A stretch of DNA of 64,000 bases from Shewanella denitrificans OS217 (GTDB lineage: Bacteria > Pseudomonadota > Gammaproteobacteria > Enterobacterales > Shewanellaceae), in contig NC_007954.1 of the NCBI RefSeq assembly GCF_000013765.1, forward strand, positions 4,154,001 through 4,218,000. The letters are read 5' to 3'. Of the stretch, positions 17,054 through 25,901 are shown piece after piece; positions within the stretch are counted from its first letter, which is position 1, and the number at the start of each line of letters is the position of its first letter. The translations under genes were made by a program, and so were the position numbers. The notes beneath the pieces were generated by a model, which saw nothing but the letters and a program-made list of their open reading frames with translations, had not been told where the DNA came from and did no database searches.

Positions 17054-17087
17054 TTCTTGGTTCTTGGTTCTTGGTTCTTGGTTCTTG
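17054..17087. repeat. Heptanucleotide tandem repeat (TTCTTGG)n
   Basis: Four perfect TTCTTGG units plus a partial fifth start two bases after the trmL stop codon. This is a simple-sequence repeat in the 3' untranslated part, between the gene and its terminator. Confidence 0.9.
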
Positions 17088-17100
17088 CATGCTAAAAATA

Positions 17101-17138
17101 AAAGAACCCACAATTTATCATTGTGGGTTCTTTTTTTG
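17101..17138 (+). terminator. Rho-independent terminator of trmL
   Basis: AAAGAACCCACAAT and its complement (17101-17114, 17120-17133) form a 14-bp stem with a 5-nt loop followed by a T-run. The A-rich other flank lets it also serve the converging M16 peptidase genes. Confidence 0.92.
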
Positions 17139-17186
17139 CTTTAACCTGAGCTTTTAACCCAAGCCTTGAGTCAGATTAACAGTCAG

Positions 17187-18695
17187 TTACTTAGCATCAA
17201 AGCCCATGGCTTTAATATCGACCTGCGTGACTTCACCGTATTGAGCGGCAATCGGCGCTATCACGCTGGCATTACCTATCAGCACAAACTGCAGGTTTTC
17301 CTGTGGGAAATAGTCGCGCACTAGTCGCTGGGTCTCCTCTAGGGTTAAGCCATCGACCTTAGCTTGGAATTGATTAATAAAATTATCATCAAAGCCATAG
17401 AGGTACATGTCGGCTAATAATCCAGCAAGCTGACCACTGGTTTCAAACTTAGGCGGGAACTGGCCTTTAACATAAGCTTTCGCCGAATCTAACGTTCCTT
17501 GATCTATGCCCTTCTGCCACAATCTGGCGTAAGTTTTCAGGGCAAGATCTATGGCTTCCTTGGTGGTTTCAGACTTAGTAAAGGTACTAATTTGGAACAC
17601 CCCAGCCTTAGAGTAAGGCGTAAACCCTGAGCGAGCACCATAGGTTAACCCTGCGTTAACCCTAAGTTCATCATTGAGCCATGAGGTAAAGCGGCCACCT
17701 AAGATGGTGTTCACCACAGTCAAGCCAACGTAATCTGGGTTGTCACGGCTGATGCCTTTACCACCAATCAGAAAAGTGGTCTCTATGGCATCCGGCTTAT
17801 CCACCAACAGCACTCGGCTTTGGCTGAAATCCGCAAGGCCGGCACTTAAGTCCACGTTAGATTCTGCTTTAGTCCCCTGCCAGCCTCCGAAAGCGGCTTC
17901 AAGCTTAGCTTTCATGGCGCTTGGTTCAAAATCACCGACCACATTGATGGCAGTGTTAGCAGGAAGATAATGGCTTGAGTGGAACGCCAACAAGTCATTC
18001 ACGCTTATCTTGGCCACCGACTCACTGTTACCCGAAACCGGCTTGCCATAGGCATGATCGCCAAAGGCGAGCTTATCGAAATAGCGGCCAATAACCGCTC
18101 TTGGGCTTTCTTTCTCTTGAGCAAGGCCAGCGATTTCACGCTGCTTTAACTTATCAAATTCTTGGCTATTAAAGCTTGGCGCCTGCAAGACGTCGCTGAA
18201 AATCGCCAATAAGGTATCGACATCTTTAGCCATGAAGTTGGCACTCACATAGCTGCCTTCTTTATCCGCCGAGGTGTTGATGCTAGCGCCTAAGAAATCA
18301 ATTTTTTGCTCTATTTCGGCTTTGGTGAGTTTACCCGCGCCTAACATCAAACTTTGTGAGGCGATATAGGCCAAACCTGAAACCGTATCATCCACAGCAC
18401 CGACGCGCACCACCGCATTTAAGCTGATTAATGGCACTTCTTTTTGTGGCATTAAATTGATCACTAGCCCATTGGCTAAGGTCACAGTCTCATAAGCTGG
18501 CATAGCAAAACGGTTGATTGTCGCACTTGGCACATTGGCCGCTAACGGCTTGCTGGCAACCGATTTAGCCGTATCACTATTGGCCGTGGCTGCGCAGCCG
18601 CTTAAGCCTAAGCTGCAGGCTAACGCCACACTTAGGGCCAGCTTATTGTTAACCTTGATAGGATGAGGTGTTTTATTCTTGATTGGCGTTGTCAT
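17187..18695 (-). CDS. M16 family zinc-peptidase-like protein, non-catalytic partner
   Basis: 502 residues with a lipoprotein-like N-terminus (LACSLGLSGCAATA, lipidated Cys likely) and two M16 domains. The HxxEH zinc motif is missing: the equivalent segment reads VSGLAYIASQSLM. The C-terminal half keeps the substrate-binding features (LRVNAGLTYGARSGF) typical of the non-catalytic subunit of M16B heterodimers. Its start overlaps the stop of the catalytic partner by one base, so the two are translationally coupled and should work as a pair in the envelope, degrading peptides. Confidence 0.88.
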   Translation of the reverse strand: MTTPIKNKTPHPIKVNNKLALSVALACSLGLSGCAATANSDTAKSVASKPLAANVPSATINRFAMPAYETVTLANGLVINLMPQKEVPLISLNAVVRVGAVDDTVSGLAYIASQSLMLGAGKLTKAEIEQKIDFLGASINTSADKEGSYVSANFMAKDVDTLLAIFSDVLQAPSFNSQEFDKLKQREIAGLAQEKESPRAVIGRYFDKLAFGDHAYGKPVSGNSESVAKISVNDLLAFHSSHYLPANTAINVVGDFEPSAMKAKLEAAFGGWQGTKAESNVDLSAGLADFSQSRVLLVDKPDAIETTFLIGGKGISRDNPDYVGLTVVNTILGGRFTSWLNDELRVNAGLTYGARSGFTPYSKAGVFQISTFTKSETTKEAIDLALKTYARLWQKGIDQGTLDSAKAYVKGQFPPKFETSGQLAGLLADMYLYGFDDNFINQFQAKVDGLTLEETQRLVRDYFPQENLQFVLIGNASVIAPIAAQYGEVTQVDIKAMGFDAK

Positions 18696-20020
18696 TACTC
18701 AGCCCCTTCTTTTGCTGCTAGTACGCCCACGGTACGATTAGCTTTAACTAAGTACTTGGCTGCCACACGTTGAATATCTGCTGGAGTCACCTTGTTGTAG
18801 GCTTCTGGTGCATTGAATAGTTTTTCAAAGCTGCCAAAATACAGCTCATAAGTGCCTAAGGTGTTTGCCTTGCCATTAATGGTTTCCATGGTTTGGTAGA
18901 ACTCCATTAGCTTGATATTTTTCACTTTTTCAAGCTCATCTTGGCTAACGCCTTCAGTGGAAATCAAGTTGATTTGCGCTATCATGGCTTTCTCAAGCAC
19001 CTGGGCTTCAACCCCTTGATTTGCCACACCTAAAATATAGAAAAGGTTAGGATCAAATGACATTGGCAGGTAAGTTTCAGCGGCTAATGCCACTTGCTTG
19101 TCTACTAATGATTTGTAAAAACGTGAGCTATTACCTTGGCTTAAAATAGAGTTAAGTAAATCAAGCGCGTAATAGTCTTCATCGCTGGTCGCTGGCACAT
19201 GGTAAGCCAGCATCACATTGGGGGTGCTCACTGAGGCTTTTTCAACAAAGAGGCGACGCTCACCCTTCTGCTCAGGCTCCACGGTGCGCACAGCTTTTGG
19301 CGGTGCTTGGGCTGGAATAGGACCAAAATACTGGGTCGCTAACCGCTTCACTTCATCAAACTTAACGTCACCTGCCACGACAACGATAGCGTTGTTAGGT
19401 GCGTAATAGGTCTTATGATATTGCACTAAATCATCTAAGGTCCAGGCAGCAATATCTGACTCATAGCCAATTACAGACCAACTATAAGGATGAGCGCTAA
19501 AAGCCACTCCCTTCAACGCTTCTTGCAGAGTGCGCCAATTTGAATTCTCAAGGCCTGTGGTGCGCTCTGAAGCCACCACACCGCGCTCGCTTTCCACCAT
19601 TTCAGGGTTAATGTCTAAGTGCGCAATGCGGTCAGCCTCGAGATCAAACATGGTTTCTAACGCGTTCGCGGGAAACCAATCCGTATACACGGTTAAGTCT
19701 TCACTGGTGTAGGCATTGTTGGCGCCGCCAGCGGCTTCCATGGTGCGGTCAAACATTTTAGGGCCGTATTTCTTCGAGCCGTTAAACATCATGTGCTCGA
19801 AGAAATGAGAGATTCCGGTGATCCCTGGCACTTCATTGCGAGAACCGACTTTCCAAAATAAATACATGTTGGCATTAGGAATGGATGCATCCTCTAATAC
19901 CATAATTTTCATGCCGTTATCTAAGGTAAAACTCTTGATATCTTCGGCGGTAGTCGCCTGTGCTACCGATGAGGCAACTAGCCCCATTAATAACGTCAGG
20001 GCAGTAAAACTGCGTTTCAT
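18695..20020 (-). CDS. M16 family zinc metallopeptidase, catalytic subunit
   Basis: 441 residues with a signal peptide (cleavage after VAQA-TT). The inverted zinc motif HxxEH is intact: His72-Phe-Phe-Glu75-His76 in GISHFFEHMMFNG, with a downstream Glu in the helix ESERGVVASER as third ligand. The family (processing peptidase/PqqL type) clips short peptides in a closed chamber formed by two subunits; the second subunit is the overlapping downstream gene. It is located in the periplasm by inference from the leader. Confidence 0.92.
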   Translation of the reverse strand: MKRSFTALTLLMGLVASSVAQATTAEDIKSFTLDNGMKIMVLEDASIPNANMYLFWKVGSRNEVPGITGISHFFEHMMFNGSKKYGPKMFDRTMEAAGGANNAYTSEDLTVYTDWFPANALETMFDLEADRIAHLDINPEMVESERGVVASERTTGLENSNWRTLQEALKGVAFSAHPYSWSVIGYESDIAAWTLDDLVQYHKTYYAPNNAIVVVAGDVKFDEVKRLATQYFGPIPAQAPPKAVRTVEPEQKGERRLFVEKASVSTPNVMLAYHVPATSDEDYYALDLLNSILSQGNSSRFYKSLVDKQVALAAETYLPMSFDPNLFYILGVANQGVEAQVLEKAMIAQINLISTEGVSQDELEKVKNIKLMEFYQTMETINGKANTLGTYELYFGSFEKLFNAPEAYNKVTPADIQRVAAKYLVKANRTVGVLAAKEGAE

Positions 20021-20061
20021 GTCGCGCTCCTTATGAGCTGGTGAGTAGTAAACTTGATGAT

Positions 20062-20245
20062 TGACCTAAATGCGCTTAAGGCTGCTTGGAGCTGAATATG
20101 GTCTGCCCTCAACATGCTTCACGCACAAAATTAACATTATTGACCCAGTGCGCTTAAGGCTGCTTGTAGCTCAACAGGGTTTGCTCCCTGACAGAGCTTC
20201 AAGCAAAAATTGAACACTATTATTGACCCAGTGCGCTTAAGGCCA
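20062..20245. repeat. Degenerate triplication of the M20 gene 3' end
   Basis: The block ATTGACCCAGTGCGCTTAAGGC occurs at the true 3' end of the M20 gene (from 20223), again at about 20139, and in a diverged form at about 20060. The spacing is about 84 and 77 bp. On the minus strand each copy preserves the codons for the terminal ALSALGQ and the stop. Confidence 0.75.
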
Positions 20246-21527
20246 CCTGAGTCATGGTCTGCACCCCAACCTTTAAGGCGCTTTCATCCACAAAAAATGA
20301 CGGCGAATGATTGCTAGGCGCGGTTTTATGATCTTGATCCCTTGGGGTTACCCCAAGAAAGAAAAACATCCCTGGGGTTTCCAAAGCGTAATAAGAGAAG
20401 TCTTCAGCCCCAGTAATCAGCCCTGGCTCGATTAAGTTAGCCTTACCTACCACAGACTCAACCACTGGGCGCATTAATGCCACCAGCTCTGGGTTATTCA
20501 CAGTGACAGGGTAGCCTTCCTCTATGGTGGTGGTCGCCGTGGCACCAAGGGTTTTAGCTTGTAGCTCGGCAATTTCGGCAAGCTTTAGTTTGATTTCGGC
20601 GCGCATGGGTTGATCGAAGGTGCGAATAGTCCCAATCAGTTCAACCTCATCAGGAATAATATTAGAGCGAATACCGCCATTAATCGCACCAAAACTCACC
20701 ACAGCGGGCGCCTTGGTCACATCCACCTGACGGCTGATGATGGTCTGCACCCCAGTAATAATTTGCGCCGCAGCAACAATAGGGTCAACCCCAGCCCAAG
20801 GGCGTGAGCCATGGGTCTGACGGCCAGTGACCTTGATAGTAAAAGAGTCTTCACTGGCCATGGCAGGGCCTGAGCGCAGGCCAATCATGCCAGCTGGCAT
20901 GCTAGAGGTCACATGCATACCAAAGACTTGGTCAGGTTTACGCTTAGCAAATAAGCCTTGTTTAAGCATCAATTGCGCCCCGCCTTCTTCACCTTCTGGC
21001 GCGCCTTCTTCTGCAGGCTGGAAGATAAACATCACGTCCCCTGCTAGGCTGTCTTTCACCTTAACAAGATTTTCAGCCACACCCATTAACATGGCAACAT
21101 GAGTGTCATGACCACAAGCATGCATTACCCCAACATCTTGACCGCGATATTTATCTTTCGCTTTAGAGGCAAAAGGCAAGTCCACCACTTCGGTAACAGG
21201 CAAAGCATCCATATCCGCACGCAGGCCAATGAGTGGCCCAGGCTTGCCGCCCTTTAAGATGGCCACCACACCGGTATGGGCCACGCCAGTTTCGACTTCT
21301 AAACCGAGGGATTTAAGGTGTTTTTCGATGACTTTACTGGTGCGAAATTCACGATTTGATAATTCAGGATGTTGATGCAAGTCCCTGCGCCATGTGATGA
21401 CTTTTTGCTCAACCTGAGCCGTGAGTTCAGCGGCGGTGGGCGTGGCCGCATGGGCCATATCTGTACTTAAACTTGCAAGACCAACTAAGGAGCTAGTCAG
21501 CAATAACGCAATTGAACTAGGGTGCAT
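20220..21527 (-). CDS. Exported M20 family amidohydrolase/peptidase
   Basis: 435 residues with a signal peptide ending at AHA-ATP. M20D features: GLRADMDALPV and VMHACGHDTHVAML with metal-binding Cys/His, the catalytic Glu pair in FQPAEEG, the dimerisation domain containing TGRQTHGSRPWAGVDP, and the last ligand region in NHSPSFFVDE. Relatives hydrolyse N-acyl amino acids or hippurate-type amides. Most relatives are cytosolic; the leader here makes a periplasmic role likely. It has its own promoter region upstream and partial duplications of its own 3' end downstream. Confidence 0.9.
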   Translation of the reverse strand: MHPSSIALLLTSSLVGLASLSTDMAHAATPTAAELTAQVEQKVITWRRDLHQHPELSNREFRTSKVIEKHLKSLGLEVETGVAHTGVVAILKGGKPGPLIGLRADMDALPVTEVVDLPFASKAKDKYRGQDVGVMHACGHDTHVAMLMGVAENLVKVKDSLAGDVMFIFQPAEEGAPEGEEGGAQLMLKQGLFAKRKPDQVFGMHVTSSMPAGMIGLRSGPAMASEDSFTIKVTGRQTHGSRPWAGVDPIVAAAQIITGVQTIISRQVDVTKAPAVVSFGAINGGIRSNIIPDEVELIGTIRTFDQPMRAEIKLKLAEIAELQAKTLGATATTTIEEGYPVTVNNPELVALMRPVVESVVGKANLIEPGLITGAEDFSYYALETPGMFFFLGVTPRDQDHKTAPSNHSPSFFVDESALKVGVQTMTQVALSALGQ

Positions 21528-22395
21528 GATGAGTCTCTAGAATGTTATTTTTATTGAACCCATCAAACTACCGCTTCTTACTCATTTTGTTAACAGTTTT
21601 ATGTTAATCCCGCCGATAAAATTGTTTCTATTTGTTTGTTGTAGGAAGAAATAAATGTGAACCCCATAACGCATTGGCATTAATTTACAGGCTCACCATG
21701 ACCCATTTGCTTCACAAGACGTCATCAACAGGCCTCGCTCCATTTAAAACAGATAGGTCCGTGTAGCTCAGTTCGACGTCAAACTCTTTATTGGCAAGCC
21801 GTCTGATGGTCTTCTCGCAAACATCCATAGCTCTTCTTTTCAGCATCTCGTAACCTGTTGACTTTAAATCTTACTCTAAAAATTCAGCAAGAATTTAACT
21901 ATGCGTGGCAACCTTAAATTTTGTTAAAACCAAATTTAAGGTGGTAATAGTATTCCCAGAAGGTGAACGTTTCATATTAAGCGTCATCGAACAGCGACAA
22001 ATTTGACTCTTTTTAGAATAGATGGCACGTTATTTTGTTGCAGCACAGTCACAGTGCCTAAACTCACTTCGGCGTTAACTGAAAAGCTCACAGCCAATAG
22101 CATTATTGCGCTAATGCATTATTTTACTTAGATTCATTACAGTTACGTCCTTTTAGGGGTGTTCAGCATCATGGTTTCTTGGCTAATACACATTACGACC
22201 TCGGTTAAGGCTATCCACTCAGTAGCCTACGGTGTCTTTCAAGGTATATGACACAAAAAGACTTTCACAAAAAACGCCAAACGTGAAACCGAAACATTCG
22301 GCCCAAAAGCCTCCCATGAGCAAATTTAAACTTGGCTCACCGGGAGCGATATATAAACAAATTTAATTATCCACATCTATTTTTTGGCACAGCCT
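21528..22395. other. Gene-poor, AT-rich stretch with stem-loops
   Basis: About 870 bp without a solid gene. It holds two inverted repeats, CCTTAAATTT/AAATTTAAGG (21912-21921 and 21932-21941) and CTCCC-TGAGC/GCTCA-GGGAG (about 22309-22345), and a short minus-strand frame with a signal-peptide-like start (21984-22103). It looks like decayed or accessory DNA. Confidence 0.5.
21984..22103 (-). CDS. Possible small exported peptide or gene remnant, 39 residues
   Basis: The frame begins MLLAVSFSVNA-EVSLGTVTV, which looks like the end of a signal peptide followed by a beta-rich segment. No convincing ribosome binding site is present and an upstream in-register ATG is separated by a stop. It may be the 5' part of a degraded exported-protein gene. 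Confidence 0.25.
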   Translation of the reverse strand: MLLAVSFSVNAEVSLGTVTVLQQNNVPSILKRVKFVAVR

Positions 22396-23181
22396 TTATT
22401 CTCCAGAATTCAACAGCCAGGCATCAACTTTCAACCAATATTCCTCTGTTACGCTGCCTTTTATAAATGCGCCTTTATACGAATTAACAAGGTCTCTAAC
22501 TGTTCTTTGCTTGTTGTCCATCAGTTTGGAATTTGCACCACTTTTTAAAAGATAAAGTGTGATATCAAATCTAGCTAGATCTGCTGCAGCAAGTAAAACC
22601 GACTGCCCCTGTTCATCTTGAAAGTCAATATCGGCGTCTTTTGATAGCAACAACTTAAGACAATTAGGAACACCATCATTTTTCCCCGCTGTAATTGTTT
22701 CAAAGGCAGGTGAACCACCAAACATACCAGCTTTTAAGTTAGGGTTTCCTCCGTGTTGTAAAGCGGACATCAACATACTACAATCTCGCTTCCTAGCTAC
22801 CCAATGCATTACGGAGCCGCCATCTCCAAAAACAACATTTGGATTTGCACCTTGCTTCAATAGGTATTCAAATCCCTTTTTATTTCTCATTGACCAGAAC
22901 AAAACTGTAGCATTATTAGTACCTTTAGCGTTAACGTCGACGCCCTGTTCCAATAACTTATCAATTTGACTCATTTTACCTTTGCCTGCGGCATATGCTA
23001 ATGATCTTAATTGAGAATTAGCAAACATGGTTTCTATATCCATGTGTATAAGCACTTTATTTGAAACGGTTTCACTATAGTTACTTTCACTGCGTTCAAG
23101 CTGATGAGAACTAGCATTGCAAGCAGAAATAAAACATAGCAAAACAATCGATGTATATTTACTTAAATTATGTTGAATCAT
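22396..23181 (-). CDS. Ankyrin-repeat lipoprotein
   Basis: The start is set at the ATG at 23181 (MIQHNLSKY); a TTG two codons earlier is possible. The 261-residue product has a hydrophobic leader with a lipobox (LCFISAC), so it is probably lipid-anchored. Four to five ankyrin repeats follow from about residue 60, for example GKGKMSQIDKLLEQGVDVNA, NKKGFEYLLKQGANPN and ARFDITLYLLKSGANSK. Ankyrin repeats bind proteins; similar secreted ankyrin proteins are common in gammaproteobacteria, some as immunity or partner proteins of neighbouring enzymes. The neighbour here is a broken metalloprotease, so an inhibitory or partner role is possible but unproven. Confidence 0.8.
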   Translation of the reverse strand: MIQHNLSKYTSIVLLCFISACNASSHQLERSESNYSETVSNKVLIHMDIETMFANSQLRSLAYAAGKGKMSQIDKLLEQGVDVNAKGTNNATVLFWSMRNKKGFEYLLKQGANPNVVFGDGGSVMHWVARKRDCSMLMSALQHGGNPNLKAGMFGGSPAFETITAGKNDGVPNCLKLLLSKDADIDFQDEQGQSVLLAAADLARFDITLYLLKSGANSKLMDNKQRTVRDLVNSYKGAFIKGSVTEEYWLKVDAWLLNSGE

Positions 23182-23288
23182 TAACAAGAAGTCCCCATCA
23201 CTTTATACATACTCCCAATACCATACCCATATTAATCTGAGTACCTGGCACACTTGTTGTCCGGATTTTTTCTAGACCTTTTATTTTG

Positions 23289-23684
23289 TTAATTGATAAC
23301 AAGTGTTGCATGTTCAACATCGTAATTTTTAGGTGAAGTAATTACTATTTCAACCTTCATCATAGGATTATCTCCATTGAATAAAAAGAGCTTCACGCGC
23401 CGCACTCCTTTTATGGAATCAAAAACTGATGTTATATCTTCTGCTTTATGAATACGTATGTCTTTTACAGAAGTGGTTTTATCAAGAACAGATATTAGGC
23501 GTTCATACCCAACGTCAGATAACCGAATCCCTTTAACCTTAATAATTAAATCTTCGAAGTTTACAATATGTTTCAGCACGATACTTCCCTCGATTACCTC
23601 GACTTCCCTATTTTTACTATTAAAAAACCACACAGTGCCTAAAATAAATGTCAATAAAATAAGTACCAGCCTTGTTTTTATCAT
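23289..23684 (-). CDS. Hypothetical membrane-anchored protein, 131 residues
   Basis: One N-terminal hydrophobic helix (LVLILLTFILGTVWFF) followed by a charged extracytoplasmic domain of about 110 residues with no recognised family. Its ATG overlaps the TGA of the truncated metalloprotease upstream (ATGA), so the two were one translational unit before the break. It may have been an accessory or inhibitor subunit of that protease. Low GC content fits the accessory region. Confidence 0.65.
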   Translation of the reverse strand: MIKTRLVLILLTFILGTVWFFNSKNREVEVIEGSIVLKHIVNFEDLIIKVKGIRLSDVGYERLISVLDKTTSVKDIRIHKAEDITSVFDSIKGVRRVKLFLFNGDNPMMKVEIVITSPKNYDVEHATLVIN

Positions 23685-23838
23685 CTATAAGCCTCATACA
23701 GATTATTCATTTGATTGTAATAAATAGAATTTTTTTCCATTGAAGAGTAGCTCATTAGACTAGTTGTTGAATTCCATTGATGCATTAATCCAATACTATG
23801 CCCTATCTCGTGTGCAAGTGTAAAAGAACAATGTACAC
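23681..23838 (-). pseudogene. C-terminal stub of a zinc metalloprotease (metzincin)
   Basis: Reading the minus strand, an open frame ends at TGA 23683-23681 and contains AHEIGHSIGLMHQ, the HExxHxxGxxH zinc site of metzincins, followed by SLMSYSS, a plausible Met-turn. Only about 50 residues remain; the upstream part is lost at about 23835, where homology passes directly into a truncated transposase on the other strand. The gene is therefore broken. The intact enzyme would have been a matrixin/astacin-like secreted protease. The exact junction cannot be fixed by eye. Confidence 0.75.
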
Positions 23839-24834
23839 TTATCACAAGATAAAATGGCTATATATCAGTGTTATGCCCGCTATCTTTGTGACGCGAACCC
23901 TATGCCCATTATTCTCGTCGATTGGTCTGATGTTCGCAAACAGCTTCGAATAATGACGCTACGCGCATCCATCAGCGTTCAAGGTCGCTCTGTGACTCTG
24001 TATGAACGGACTTTTCTATTCACTGACTACAATGCACCACGCAGTCACAATGCTTTTCTCGCTGAACTAGAAAAAATTTTACCTCGGGGCTGCTGCCCAC
24101 TCATAGTGACCGATGCAGGTTACCGAAACACCTGGTTTAGGGAAGTTGAACGTTATGGCTGGTTTTGGCTCGGCAGAGTGCGCGGGGATGTAAGCTTTAT
24201 GCTGCATGGGCAAACCACTTGGCATTCAAACAAATCGCTCTACCCAAAAGCAAACTCAACCGCTAAATACATAGGTAATGTCCAGCTTGCACGTAAATCA
24301 CCGCTAAGCTGCCATTTACATCTATTTAAGGCTAAGCCCAAATTACGTAAAGATAAACTCTCCTCGAAAGCGGGCCGAAACCACACCGCACAAAAGAGTT
24401 ATCGCTTAGGCAGTAAGGAGCCATGGCGGCTGGCGACCAATTTACCACCTGAATACTTCAATCCAGCAAAAGTGGTTGAGCTATATGCTAAACGCATGCA
24501 AATTGAAGAAACCTTTCGGGATTTAAAAAGCCCACAATATGGCATGGGACTAAGGCAAAGTCGCAGTCGGTGTCCAAAGCGATATGATGTGTTGTTGCTT
24601 ATCGCTATCCTGGCAGAAATACTGTTGTGGTGTATAGGAATAGCCGCGAGGCATCTTGGCTGGCAGAAGGATTTCCAAGCTAACAGCATCAAATATCGCG
24701 CTGTATTATCCGTTGTAAGATTAGGAAAAGAAGTGCGGCGAAGGCCAAAATACACACTAAAAGCATCGATAATTTACTGGGCATTAAACGAATATATCAA
24801 ACTGGTTCATACCGCTGGCAGACCAAATTTATGA
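23839..24834 (+). pseudogene. IS4-family transposase, N-terminally truncated
   Basis: The open frame begins in mid-protein: upstream codons encoding NNVHLSQDK run in frame into the nominal ATG at 23854 and match the internal HL-QDK-AIYQ segment of IS4-type transposases before a stop ends the frame. DDE elements are seen: DWSD near the start, VTDAGYRNTWF, and the IS4 signature Y-2-R-3-E-6-K in YAKRMQIEETFRDLK. About 90 N-terminal residues and the left inverted repeat are missing, so the element is not autonomous. Confidence 0.85.
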
Positions 24835-24845
24835 GGGGTTCCCCA

Positions 24846-24924
24846 GCGCCACGTTAACTGGCGCGTAGGTTGGTATTGTTTTTGCGCCTTTGTCTTTTGC
24901 AAAAACAATGACAGCCGTTATGCG
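24846..24924. repeat. Palindromic block (attC-like) after the IS4 remnant
   Basis: GCGCC/GGCGC (24846-24864) is followed by a perfect 11-bp stem ATTGTTTTTGC/GCAAAAACAAT (24875-24885, 24899-24909) and a GTTATGC at 24917. The layout, a variable stem with an AAC-containing left end and a GTT-containing right end, is reminiscent of integron attC sites, but the core sequences do not match the consensus fully. Confidence 0.35.
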
Positions 24925-25055
24925 TCCAAGTTTAATGACTTATTAGCTGATATGCACTCAAGTTTAAGTTCAACTTTATTAATCTATCGTCATTTTCAGC
25001 CTGTTAAACCTTGCGCTTCGATTTCTCCATTCCGGAGAAAATATCGGAGTAAATA

Positions 25056-25181
25056 ATGAATAACAAAAGTCATAATGACAAAACTATTAAAACTGCTATA
25101 TCAATAGCTAGATTCGCTTATCGACTATACAGGTTTTACGAAACATACAGCCCGTTAATTGAACAATTATTCGGTATTTAA
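25056..25181 (+). CDS. Small basic protein ORF, 41 residues
   Basis: ATG at 25056 with GGAG eight bases before it. The product is basic and aromatic (ISIARFAYRLYRFYETYSP), with no recognised family. A GAGGAGG/CCTCCTC hairpin follows the stop at about 25191-25208. It sits between two palindromes in a layout like a gene cassette. Unknown function. Confidence 0.4.
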   Translation: MNNKSHNDKTIKTAISIARFAYRLYRFYETYSPLIEQLFGI

Positions 25182-25235
25182 GTTATAAGAGGAGGATTAT
25201 ACCTCCTCGTTCAAGTAACCAGCTAACGTCTTAGT

Positions 25236-25268
25236 ATTTATGCCTTGTGCTGTTTGCAAGGCATAAAT
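25236..25268. repeat. Perfect 12-bp inverted repeat
   Basis: ATTTATGCCTTG (25236-25247) and CAAGGCATAAAT (25257-25268) with a 9-nt loop. An AAC lies to the left and a GTT to the right at similar distances, again attC-like. It closes the stretch that holds the 41-residue ORF. Confidence 0.5.
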
Positions 25269-25291
25269 CGCGTGTTGACTCATTCTCAAAT

Positions 25292-25393
25292 ATGGCCGAT
25301 GCCGCATCGAGATTAATAGGTATGCTTTATGCTATAGGAATTTGCTTTTCCGGGGTAGTCATTTTTTATACTCGTTGGCAGGTAATTACTTGA
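25292..25393 (+). CDS. Possible small membrane peptide, 33 residues
   Basis: The frame starts MADAASRLIGMLYAIGICFS and contains one hydrophobic helix. There is no good ribosome binding site, so it is doubtful. Confidence 0.2.
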   Translation: MADAASRLIGMLYAIGICFSGVVIFYTRWQVIT

Positions 25394-25510
25394 TATCGTG
25401 TTAACTTTATCACCTTATGTACCTCACTTTAGCCTGCTCCATCACTCACAAATTATCGATTTCACCTCGTAACTTAATTTAACGATGGCACCCATAGTTA
25501 CATTTAGGGC

Positions 25511-25671
25511 CTAGTCTTTTAAGTCAACAAGTTACACAAATTCTAACAAGGTGAACCATGGTAATTTGCGAGACGGCCGTCCATCCCATGGACGGGATGT
25601 TCGAGCCCTCATGGACGAGTTGACGGCGTGTCGACGAGTGAATGCCATGGCAAGCCTGTACGGTGAAATTT
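25511..25671. repeat. Dispersed ~160 bp repeat, copy 2
   Basis: Matches 7102-7263 end to end at roughly 70-75 percent identity by eye, with the same two CCATGG-containing outer arms and an inner hairpin, here CGTCCAT-CCC-ATGGACG. A degenerate relative of its first half also occurs twice around the IS3 element (about 25738-25790 and 27156-27209). Confidence 0.7.
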
Positions 25672-25715
25672 AAGCCGAGGATATTTATGCTTTCAATAAA
25701 TAACGATGCTAACCA

Positions 25716-25834
25716 GAATTTAATCCTGGCACCCATTGTTAAATTTTGATTTGTGAGACGACCGTCTACTTCTTGTTTTAGAGAATGGGATGTCGAAACA
25801 CGCTTAATCCTGTTGCTTGAGCTGCGCTGGTTTC
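25716..25834. repeat. Tandem duplication, left copy (split by IS3 element)
   Basis: This segment is near identical to 27134-27251; the missing end of the copy is found after the IS at 27094-27133. The two copies make a ~160 bp tandem duplication covering the 3' end and downstream region of the gene at 27222-27677. The copies differ in a G-run (5 versus 6). Confidence 0.9.
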
Positions 25835-25901
25835 TGTAATGGTCTAATGAAACTGGAGTGATTTTCAGCTTAAAATACACAAAATCTTATCGGTATTAAA
25901 C

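Noticed and set aside
17054..17087. Heptamer array considered as a CRISPR remnant
   Set aside because: There are no spacers; it is a simple tandem repeat.
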